Of a stretch of DNA of 64,000 nucleotides, positions 35,701-44,700 are shown piece by piece. The notes under the pieces were generated by a model. The model saw nothing but the letters and a program-made list of their open reading frames with translations. It was not told the DNA's origin and did not search any database. This DNA comes from Candidatus Omnitrophota bacterium (lineage in GTDB: Bacteria > Omnitrophota > Omnitrophia > Omnitrophales > JACROU01), in NCBI GenBank assembly GCA_029261035.1, contig JAJDCD010000023.1, forward strand, positions 496,001 to 560,000, in the 5' to 3' direction. Made by a program: the position numbers and the translations under genes. Position 1 is the first letter of the stretch. Every line of letters begins with the position of its first letter.

Positions 35701-38693
35701 GTGTTAAATATCCTTATTTAGTTTTTGATGGTCTATCACTTTTAGCTAAAAAAATAACCAGTGGTAAAGTGCCTGAAAAGTTATGGGATACAAATTTATT
35801 GTTTACAGCAACCATTTCAGGAGAATCACAAGTGTCAACAATCATGAATTCCCTTTCTGAAATTGGTGAAGGAGTTATTTCGGGAACGATAGCAGAAGAA
35901 GTTCTTAGAGTAGAATTTTTAGTAACTTTGATAGAAGCCTATAAGACTCATGCAGCCGTTCTATTGGGTGCTATTAGAAATTTGGGAATCTTGATTCAGA
36001 GAGATGCGATTGATAAAGAGATCTTTAGTGAGTATTTCTTTAGAAAGCTTTCTGGCTATATAGATGATATTTCTATTTCTGATTTTTCCGGCGCTATATA
36101 TCGGATGATGTTAGAAGGGGGCGGTAAAGAGCTATTTAATTTAGAATTTTTATTAGAAATTATGGAAATAGCAAAAAAGTCGACAGTAAACATTTATAGA
36201 AAAATATGGAAAGTGCGCAACAACATTCAGGTCGGAGAACTGAAAAAAAGCCAGATATTAGAAGTTGTAAGAAGGATTGATGATATTGGAGAAGAGAATG
36301 TTCTCAGCCAACTAAAAAAACTTATTGCGGAGTGGAAAAGAGAGGCGGAAGAAGTCAGTCCTCCTTCAAAAAATACTGAAGAAGAGGAATGGTTAGATCG
36401 TGCTGAGGTTGAAGCAAAATCTCTTGGGGCTGAGAACTGGCATGATGTTTTATTAAATTTAAATATAAGTGAGAAAGAGTTTCGGGACCTATTCCCCGAC
36501 TTGTTAGCCGTTGTTGCATCTCACCCCTATCTCTTAGATATTTTTTTAACAGAGATAAATCAATTTGACCCTCCTTATAAAAACTTTGTTATGAAGTTTT
36601 TTGATGGGATGCTAGGAACGATTATTTATATTTCAAACTTTTTAGGAGTTTTGTTTGGTATAGAGCGTATGAAGAAAGAAAGTAAGTTTGTCGAAGTGTT
36701 TAAAAAGAACATGAACTTAAAGATTTTAAAAACTATTTCTCGAACAAGGAAAATCAATGAAAAAGATATTAGAGAAATAGAAATAATTTTTCAAATCATC
36801 GTTTCATTAGAAAAAGCTCTTAGATTAGATCTAAGAGATCATGCCAGAAATACTTTTGATTCTATCAAGGAAATAAACATAGGTATAACGGAAGGAGTTA
36901 TAAGTGAAGAAGTGCTGGATATAGAATCCTTAAAGAGAATCGTTCTGACATCAGGAGATAAGAGTTTATTAACATTTGCCATGGGTGCTCTGAGAGCATT
37001 AGCAGCAGGAGTGAGGGCAGGGAAAATAAGCGAAGAATTATTAAGAGTAGAATTTTTTGAAACCATCGCTAAGACAGCAGGTTCTGAAGATATGTGGAAC
37101 GTTTTTCGCTCTCTTGTTTCGTTAGCAAGTGGAGTTACAGAAGGAAAGATAAATGAAGAGATGATGAATGTGGATTTATTAAAATTAATTTCGAAAGGCA
37201 GTCAGTCTCAGACATCATCCCTTTTTATCCTTCTCGGAGGATTGGGCTCACAAATCGAGTTCGATAAAAGAAGTAAAGAATTGTTGAATGTAGAGTTGCT
37301 AAAAGGAATTGCTAAAGTGAGTGGTTCAAATATAGTGCTTGCTTATAAAAGTCTTGAAAGTTTAGTAAGAGAATTTAGGGAAGGGTTGGTTGGTCCGGAA
37401 ATGTTTAATATGGAATTATTTGAAATTATCTCGAAGTCTAGTGGGATTTGGACAGAAAGTGCTTTTAATTCTTTTCATAATTTAGTGCTCAAGGGTACAC
37501 GTTCTGGAGTTGTAAAATATGAAGTATTAAAAATTCTTGCTGAGTCCAGCGGGAAAGAGATGTGGCAAGCCTTTGATGCTTTGGCAGAATTAGGAGCGGC
37601 AGTGACATCTGGACAAGTAAATGAAGAAGTTTTGGATGTTGAGTTGTTAAAAATAGTTGCTAAGAAATGGAGAGTTTATCGAGCTTTGAAAGGATTAGGC
37701 AAAGACGTTTTAGATATTGAAGTGTTGAAAAGAATTGCTGAGATAGATGGTGGAACTATCGTTGGTGACTCTGCAGCGTCAGGCTTTCATAAACTGAGAG
37801 ATTTAATAGTATGGGAAAAAGAGGGTAGAGTGTCCAAAGAAGTTTTGGATGTCGAGTTACTAAAAAGAATTATCAAAGCAAGTGGCCCTTCGACATGGGA
37901 TGCTCTTCCTGCATTAGGGTTCTTAGGAGCTGGAGTGAAGACAGGAAAGATTAAAAGAGAATTGTTAAGTGCAGAACTTTTTGAAGCCATGTCTAAGTCG
38001 AGTGGATCTGAAATGTGGGCTCCTCTGCGGACGCTCAAAGAATTAGCTGCAGGAGTAATTGCAGGCAATGTAGAGCAGGAAATTTTGGACGTGGAGTTCT
38101 TCGAAAGAATTTCTACATTAAGCGGTGAAGGGCTAACTCAAACATTTAAAGTGCTAAGTGAAATAGGGGCCGATGTAAGGCTTGGACAAGCGAATAGAGA
38201 ATCCTTGAATGTGAAGTTCTTGATTACAGTGGCTGAGCAAATGAAAGGAAAAACAGCAGAAGCATTTGCAGTAATAAAAGGCTTGGCAAAAACAACTCCA
38301 GATGGCCCCTTTAGAAAAAACGAGATCTTAGATGTTGTAAAAAAAACGGATCAAATAGGGATAGATGAAGTGTTGAACCAGTTAGACCAATTGAAAGATG
38401 TTTGGGAGAGAAGCTCTGAAGAAGAAAGAGCTCCTCCTGAGAAAGAGCAAGAAGATGAGTGGTTAGATCGTGCTGAGGTTGAAGCAAAATCTCTTGGAGC
38501 TAAGGATTGGGGCAAAGTATGGGTGGAGTTAAATCTTGGGAAAAAAGAATTGCATAATTTATACCCGGAGTTATTTTTAACTTTAAATTCTAGGCCTTTT
38601 GCCATTAAAGTTTTTCTGGAAATGATGAATCGAGATAGTGTTCAGACTAAAAATAAAATTTCAAAGATAGTTGGAAACTGGTTTGTAATATGA
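32766..38693 (+). CDS. Giant secreted helical-repeat protein, N-terminal part (ends at in-frame TGA)
   Basis: 1975 residues. Signal peptide about 1-33 (cut after FALP). Residues 50-460 form a domain with ILEDAHGY near 58, LIEGATD near 94, YSGLEDKQYYEDN near 138 and HVGGFHTEG near 417. These are spaced like a ChaN/EreA/TraB-type metal or heme-binding fold; this is my inference. From about 560 on there are helical repeats of about 40 residues, each built on EVLD-ELLK-I-K-SG----A--ALR-LG-GV--GK. Module boundaries with W-D---VEA-SLGA follow. The TGA at 38691-38693 is in frame with the next gene. Confidence 0.8.
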   Translation: MRLFSRFKKGLSTGLLFFFIASQGVFLPDGFALPMLLQPIQVSRGIIETRHEGSQGEVVILEDAHGYIDAQRSIRSILDQLENKYQFKHFLIEGATDPLESLLIESYPDSEKKNQYLTFELNRGSLNGAEVAALNKQQGTIYSGLEDKQYYEDNLKAYLEVKKSKLVQAAKDHLETEKLLLKEEKRQVYSQQLFDLEQNESLYQDRKNLFIWLMYLKQFSEFGTYKELNALKVWFENQKKISKDAQFLIIGLEKRLQDIDLTHAEKIQWGSLKQEWSNELINERQYVQGMKEILGSNRLTEEEKSLMTQLPQLNIQILTDLETLVSRIKARLAKSPEEKTLLEKSHNLKLKEAALNLKLTRNQWQELQQLGIDLPQVINNYYLLAIQREKNFLKEITEQLKQGQKKVVVHVGGFHTEGLINPLLKQNLTLRVIKPRFELQAKSEAYDKRIDQAAFYFSTLKEPSRLGTPLLRTQIEASFLARMLEKVPPQEWGFSLIQRSSQGGVVNSSELLAFVAEIINWSKVEEMQRELGEFQKENLKEEGLVEARSLGANEAYRSSNLPWKEKEYAFSGLPQSLGLSWGDLENSYPTLVKILVRKRNAMEAFISYAANVKGQRNLGRIEDLFEAIAQLRDIEYVGVTFEALKDLAEVESSGAGYSDVVLDEELLKRIVEVNGMYASEALGALRVMGESIQGGWGSEAVFDKELWYKIIEVNEGYVEKASDYAQSLKNKVQAGSLSKTKYKELFLEFLNHGKENIARTFRVLPLLRGADFDVEFLKEIVAHMKEKTVDVFGKIIVLGEGVPEGELRKEEILEIVRRAEDIGVDQVLLQLDKLKEEWISETLDDAQPLESSEEEEKWLDLVKVEAQSLGAEEVYEEFFLEEKVGLSWEELESDYEDLVEVLNEEEMAMEAFAAFTENMEDERELDKIESLFSSIFQKKRVISRAAFSSLEQLFLAVANDEIKKELIDLEFLESISSASVKYPYLVFDGLSLLAKKITSGKVPEKLWDTNLLFTATISGESQVSTIMNSLSEIGEGVISGTIAEEVLRVEFLVTLIEAYKTHAAVLLGAIRNLGILIQRDAIDKEIFSEYFFRKLSGYIDDISISDFSGAIYRMMLEGGGKELFNLEFLLEIMEIAKKSTVNIYRKIWKVRNNIQVGELKKSQILEVVRRIDDIGEENVLSQLKKLIAEWKREAEEVSPPSKNTEEEEWLDRAEVEAKSLGAENWHDVLLNLNISEKEFRDLFPDLLAVVASHPYLLDIFLTEINQFDPPYKNFVMKFFDGMLGTIIYISNFLGVLFGIERMKKESKFVEVFKKNMNLKILKTISRTRKINEKDIREIEIIFQIIVSLEKALRLDLRDHARNTFDSIKEINIGITEGVISEEVLDIESLKRIVLTSGDKSLLTFAMGALRALAAGVRAGKISEELLRVEFFETIAKTAGSEDMWNVFRSLVSLASGVTEGKINEEMMNVDLLKLISKGSQSQTSSLFILLGGLGSQIEFDKRSKELLNVELLKGIAKVSGSNIVLAYKSLESLVREFREGLVGPEMFNMELFEIISKSSGIWTESAFNSFHNLVLKGTRSGVVKYEVLKILAESSGKEMWQAFDALAELGAAVTSGQVNEEVLDVELLKIVAKKWRVYRALKGLGKDVLDIEVLKRIAEIDGGTIVGDSAASGFHKLRDLIVWEKEGRVSKEVLDVELLKRIIKASGPSTWDALPALGFLGAGVKTGKIKRELLSAELFEAMSKSSGSEMWAPLRTLKELAAGVIAGNVEQEILDVEFFERISTLSGEGLTQTFKVLSEIGADVRLGQANRESLNVKFLITVAEQMKGKTAEAFAVIKGLAKTTPDGPFRKNEILDVVKKTDQIGIDEVLNQLDQLKDVWERSSEEERAPPEKEQEDEWLDRAEVEAKSLGAKDWGKVWVELNLGKKELHNLYPELFLTLNSRPFAIKVFLEMMNRDSVQTKNKISKIVGNWFVI
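38691..38693 (+). other. In-frame TGA splitting the giant gene
   Basis: Codon 1976 of a 4227-codon frame (32766-45446). The first ATG after it is at 38751; the 19 codons between are open in the same frame and read NLNEEGEKRI..., continuing the repeat module homologous to the one near 36770 (KDIREIEIIF). No good ribosome site precedes 38751, and the downstream part would lack a signal peptide. Confidence 0.9.
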
Positions 38694-38750
38694 AATTTAA
38701 ATGAAGAAGGTGAAAAGAGAATTAGAGAGGTAGAATCTATATTTAAAAAC

Positions 38751-41700
38751 ATGATTCGTATAGTCTCTCCGCAGCAAAGGGAAGTTGATATAGAAAATTC
38801 ATTTCGGATTTTATGGTTTTTAGCGAAGGGTGTAAGAGAAGGAAGCATTAGTAGGGAAGTGTTAGATGTAGAGGTGTTAAAAGGAATTGCAAAGTCAAAT
38901 GGCGTCTGGATCGAGACATCCTTTGAGGCTCTAAGAAAGTTAGGAGGTGGAGTGAAGGAGGGAAGTGTAAGAGAGGAAGTGATGAATTTAGAGTTATTAA
39001 AGAAAGTAGTTCAATTAGGTGGAAGAGAGACATATGTTCATCTGTTTTCTCTCACAGATCTAGGGATTGGGGTACAGCGTGAATTAGTTTCAGAAGAAGT
39101 GTTGGATTTAGACCTATTAATTAAGATTGTTGAGGCAAGTGGAGAGAAGACGGGAGAAGCCATTAATGCTCTCAGAATATTAGGAGAAGCGGTGAAAGTT
39201 GGAAAGGTGAGCGATTCTGTTTTGAGTGGGGAATACTTAAAAAAAATTGTTGATATAAGCGGAGGGGAGGTGAAAAGCATTTTTGATGTTCTTAGAAAAT
39301 TAGGAGAAGCAGTGAACGCCGGTAAATTAAAAGAAGAGGTATTAAAAATAGAACTTTTTGAAATGCTCGCTAAGCAGAGCGGGAGTCAATCAAAATATGC
39401 TTTTCGTAGGCTTAAAGAGTTGGTGGAGAGGCTGAGTGAGGAAGTGTTGGGCGAAGAAGTTTTGGATGTAGAGCTCCTTGAGATAATGGCGAAGTCAGGA
39501 GGGGAAGACTTAGGTGATGCATTCTGGCAACTGAGGCTCTTGGCGGAAGATAAGGGAATTTTTACAGAAAAAATATTAAATGTGGAGTTTTTAAAGCGCA
39601 TTGCTGAGCCAAGTGGAGCAGATGTAGGAAAGGTTTTTGAGCTTTTAAGAAGATTAGGAGAGCAAGTGAGCTCTGGAAGTGTGCCAAAAGAACTATTAGA
39701 TGTGGAATTCTTCACAGAAGTAGTTGAGCAAATGAATGAGAAAACATATGAAGTATTAAAAAAGATTCAAGGTCTTGGAGAGGCTTTGTCAGTAGGAGTA
39801 TTCAGAAAAGAAGAAGTGTTAGAAATAGTCAGAAGAACAGACCAAATAGGAATAGATCAAACTTTGAAGTTATTAGATCAACTTAAGGAATCATGGGCAA
39901 GAGATTTTGAAGTAGCAAAACAGCCGCTTGATGAAATAGAAGAAGATTGGTTGGATCGAACTGAGATGAATGCTCAATCTCTTGGGGTTAGAAAAATTTA
40001 TGACAAATCTGACTTAGGAAAGCGTTTGACAATGTCATGGGAAGACTTTCAGCGGGAATATGCGGCCTTGATTTTAGCTCTTAAGGCTGAAGCTTTTCAT
40101 CTGCGGAATCTTTTTTCTCTTTATGCAGCCCATGTCAATGATAGAGAATCACTGAAAAGTTTGGAGCGTATTGTAGAAAAGATTAAGGATAAGGATGAGT
40201 TTTTTCAAGGGCCAATCCATTTGTTTGTTTCTAAACTGGAAAAGGCGGTTAAGGATAAAAAGATAAATGGTTCATTTATACAACCTCCATTTCTTGAGAG
40301 AATTTTAAATGCTGTTACCGATGCTTCAAATATTGCATTTCAAGATTTAACGGGATTGGCTTCGGGAGTTAGTGATGGAAAAATGAATCCTGAAGTATTG
40401 GATGTTGACCTATTAATTAAAATTGCTGTATTGAATGGAGAAGAAGCGTTTGCCGCTTACAATGCACTGGGTGAAGTTGGAAAGGGAATCCAGTTGGGGA
40501 AAATTAAAGCCAGTATTTTAAAAACAGATTTTTTTGAAAAGCTTTCAAAAATTAAATTACCTGGAGGAACATCTATTTATTTTACTCTTTCTAAAATAGC
40601 CAGAGGAATTTCAAAAGATAAATTCAGTAATGAGTTAATCAGTGTGGACTTATTTGAAGAAATCTTTAAGCTGACGGGCGATAAAAACCATGAGGCTTTT
40701 AATAATCTAGGGACTTATTTGGATAATGTGATAGAGATCCCTCAAAGCTCTGTCACGCTTGAGCTATTGATGACTGTTGTTGAAGGGAGCGGTGAAGGAG
40801 TGACTAACGCTTTTAAGGATTTGGAAAAAATAAGTTTTTCTGTTAGACAAAATCAATTGCCTCTGGAAGTGATTTCCCCAGAATTTTTAATTGAGGTTTT
40901 CCAGCTATCTAAAGAAAGGTCAGGAGATATTTTTGATCAACTGCTCACTTTTTCTCAATATACACAGTTTTCATTCGATCCCGAAGAGTATTTGAGCGTT
41001 CTAAGAAAAGCAGAAGATTTGGGTATGGATGCTGTATTGAAACAGTTGGATTATTTGATTCAAGAATGGATTGACCAAGAAGAAGAGGATGACGTACCTG
41101 AGGTTCCGGGAGAAGATGGGGAATGGCTAAGGGAAGAGGTGGATGCAAGGTCTTTGGGTGCAAAGTATCGTTATATTGCGGAAGGTCTGTCTGAAAAATT
41201 AAATTTGAGTTGGGAAGAGTTTGAGTCTTTGTATCCTCGGTGGACTGATCTTTTAAATGATAACACCTTTGCTTTTGATGCTTTTGGGAGTTATATGCAT
41301 CTAAAAGAAATGGTGTACCCTTTAGGAGATGTTCAGGAAGTTTTTCTTAAAATTGAAGAGATGGCTTCCGAAGAATCTGAAGATGCATTTAGAGAATTAA
41401 GTAATTTGTTTAAAAGCAGAGGGAATAGGAGTATCAATAAAAAGCTGCTGACGCCCGAGCTTTTAATGGAAATTACTGAAATAGCGGGTAAAGATGTTGT
41501 AGCTGCTTTCAAGGCAATGGAACATATACAGATGATTATTTGGTATGGACGAAAAATAAAAAGTGAGCATTTTCCTATGGAACTATTTAGAGCCGTTGGA
41601 CAAAGTTCGGGTGTGAATAAAAGCAGAGATTTTGGTGTTTTAGGAAACATTGCAAGAAGTTATTTTTGGGATGAAATAGGAAAAGAGATTTTGGATGAAG

Positions 41701-44700
41701 ACCTACTAACTCAATTAGCTGTAATGAGCCGTGAAAATATATCCAATGCCTATGGAGTGCTTCTTGTTTTAGCTAGTCGAGTTAAAGTTGGTAAAATTAA
41801 AGAAGAGATTTTGGACCTCGAGTTTTTAGAACAAATAGCTTTTATGATGAAAAAAGATACATACCGAGCTTTGTTGAAACTAGAAAAATTAGGCGCGACT
41901 AATATAAAATCTGATTTCGATAAGGAAGCCATTTTAAATATTGTCCGAAAGGTCGAATACATTGGAGTAAATCCCGTTCTGAAACAATTGGACTATTTAA
42001 TAGAAGTATGGGCATCAAATGAAGCGGAAGATAAATTTATTCCAAATGCTGATCAAGAGGAGTGGCTACGGGAAGAGGTGAGAGCGAAGTCTTTGGGGCT
42101 GCAAGAACAATACGAAAAGGCAGGATTGCCAGAAAAGTTAGGGGTGAGTTGGAATGAGTTATGGAGGTATGGATATTTATTTAAAACATTGAATAGAACA
42201 GAAGAAGCTATGGATGCGTTTATTGCTTATGTAGAATTCATGGGAGATAAGATTCAATTAGATGAGGTTGAAAGTTTGTTTTCAACTATTAATATATTCG
42301 ACCGTCGGTCTGGTAGAAATGGCTTTTTTGAGGCTTTGACAGAATTAATAGATGGTGTCAATCAAGGGGAAGTTAGCGAAGAAGTTGTGGATTTGAATAT
42401 TTTTAAAAAGATTGTTGGCTTAAATTCCGAGAATTCAAAAAATGCTATCGTGGCTCTTAGAGAGCTTGGTGAAGGCGTGAAAGCTGGAGAAATTGGGGTG
42501 GAAGCGTTGGATTTACAGCTTATAAGAAACATAATAGATTTAAGTGATGAGAATGCAGCGGTTGCATTCAAAGCACTTAAAGAACTAGGGGCTGGAGTAA
42601 ATAATGGGACAATAAGGTCAGAAGTATTGAATATAAGCTTTTTTGAAAGTATTTTTGAGTTAAAAGGAGAGTATTCGAAACCTATTTTATATGCTCTTAC
42701 AGCGATTGCTGCTGCCGTCAGAAATGAAAAAGCAAAAGAAGAATTATTAGAGTTAGTTTTTTTTGAAAAAATTAATGAATTGGCAGAATCTAATCATGCA
42801 TCTGCTTTTCATGATCTTGGCAATTTGGTTTTTAAAGTTGTTGAAGAAGAAGCTGTGGATGGGATTTTGGATAAAGATTTACTGGTTTATATCGCTAAAT
42901 TTAATAAGGAAGGAATGGGAGATGTTTTCGACGCTTTAGGGGAGTTAGCTGTTGGGGTAAAAGAGGAAAAGGTTCCGGCGAAGTTTTTGGATTTAGATTT
43001 TTTGAAAGAATTTATTTCTTCGAGTGCTTTTGGTTTAAATGGACCATTGCTTTCTCTTATTGATTTAGGTGAGCGGTTAAAGGAAGGGAAGGCTTCGGAA
43101 GAGTTTTTTAGTCTGGATTTTATAAATCAAGTTGCTAAGGTGAGTGGTATTTATACGGGAGAGGCCATTGTTTTTCTTACTCTTTTGGAAGAAGCTGTTA
43201 AAGCTGGAAAGGCAAAAGAAGAAGTTTTAACATTAGATTTGATTGAAATGGTAATTATTTTTAACGAAAGAAAAGCCAATTTTGTTTTTTACGAACTTTG
43301 GGATTTAATTAAAGGTGTAATGGAGAAAGGTCTTTCTGTAAAACTTTTGGATTTAGAGTTTTTAAAGACAATACTAGAGTTTAGCAAAGGTTCTTCTGAG
43401 GGTAGTCTTAAGAGGCTTAAAGAATTAGGGGGTGCTGTTAAAGAGGGTGAGGCGCCACAGGAAGTATTAGATTTAGAACTTTTAAAGACAATAGCAAAAA
43501 ACAGTAAAACAGATACCCCTAGCGCACTAATACAGTTAAGGAGTTTAGGGAAAGAGTTAAGAGAAGGTGTTGAGGTAGGCGTGTTAAGTGAAGAATTTTT
43601 AGAAGTAGGGTTTTTTAAAAAAGTTACAAACATTGCAGAAAAAAATACAAGTAAAGCTTTCTATTTATTTAATAATTTTGGTGAAGCGATAAGATTGAGT
43701 GAAGCAAAAGCAGAGTTGTTGGATCTAGGATTGTTAGAAAAAATTTTAAAGATGAGTGGAGAAAATGCAGGTTCTGTGCTTTCAGCTTTAACAATATTGG
43801 TTTCAGGCGTTGCAAGTCGAAAAATAAGACATGAGGTTTTGGATCTTAATTTATTGAAAGCTATAGCGAATAAAAGTGGTGTCGGAATGGAAAAAGCTAT
43901 TAAAGAACTTGGAAAGTTAGGAAAAGGAATTATTTCAGGTGAGATAGTTCCAAAAGTATTAGATATGGACTTATTAATCCAGATTGTAAAATCAAGCGGT
44001 CAAGAGGCTGGGGATGTGTTTAATATCCTCAGTGATATGGGCTCTACCCCCAAAAGGGGGGTGAAGCATATAGATGATTTGGATGTAGAGTTATTGAAAA
44101 AAATATCAAAGATAAGTGGGGCTAGAACAAAAGGAGTGTTTGAAGTTTTTAAGGAGTTGAGTTTGGGAGCCAATCTTAATAATGAAGCAAAAGAATTAAT
44201 AAAAATAAGTTTTTTTGAATTTTTGGTGTCGCTTCCAGTAGAAAACCCATATCTTTTTATTCATTCCATAAAAACATTAATCAGCTCAGCGTTAAGAGAG
44301 AAATCAACAAGAAGGATTTTGGATGAAAGTTTTTTAATAGAAGTATCCGAGCAAATGAGTGAAAAACCAGCAGAATTCTTTCGTGTGTTAATCGAATTGG
44401 GAAAAGTGGCGCAAGAAGGAGGTTTTCGAAAAAATGAGATATTAGATATAGTAAGGAGAGTGGATGAAATAGGAATAGATAAAGTTTTGAGACAATTAGA
44501 ACAGTTAGGGGATGTGTGGGAGAATGAGATTGGAGGAGTTGTTTCGAATGATGATAGACCGGAAGATGAATGGTTAGATAGACGTGAGATAGATGCGAAG
44601 TCTTTGGGAGCTTTGCGACAGGTTCAGAGTAAAGCGCCAATTGAAACTTTATCTTTTGAATTATTGAAACAGAATTTCAATAATGAGTCAGATTTGAGAG

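Noticed and set aside
38691-38693. TGA read as selenocysteine, or as a reassigned sense codon
   Set aside because: The bases after TGA (AAATTTAAATGAAGAAGG) hold no GC-rich SECIS-like stem, and many other genes here end at TGA, so general reassignment is not supported.
34380-44600. CRISPR array or DNA tandem repeat
   Set aside because: The periodicity is in protein sequence and diverges at the DNA level; there are no short identical repeats with unique spacers.
38848-44640. Minus-strand open frames of 60-120 codons inside the giant gene
   Set aside because: They mirror the repeat coding strand, have no ribosome sites and no recognisable protein features.
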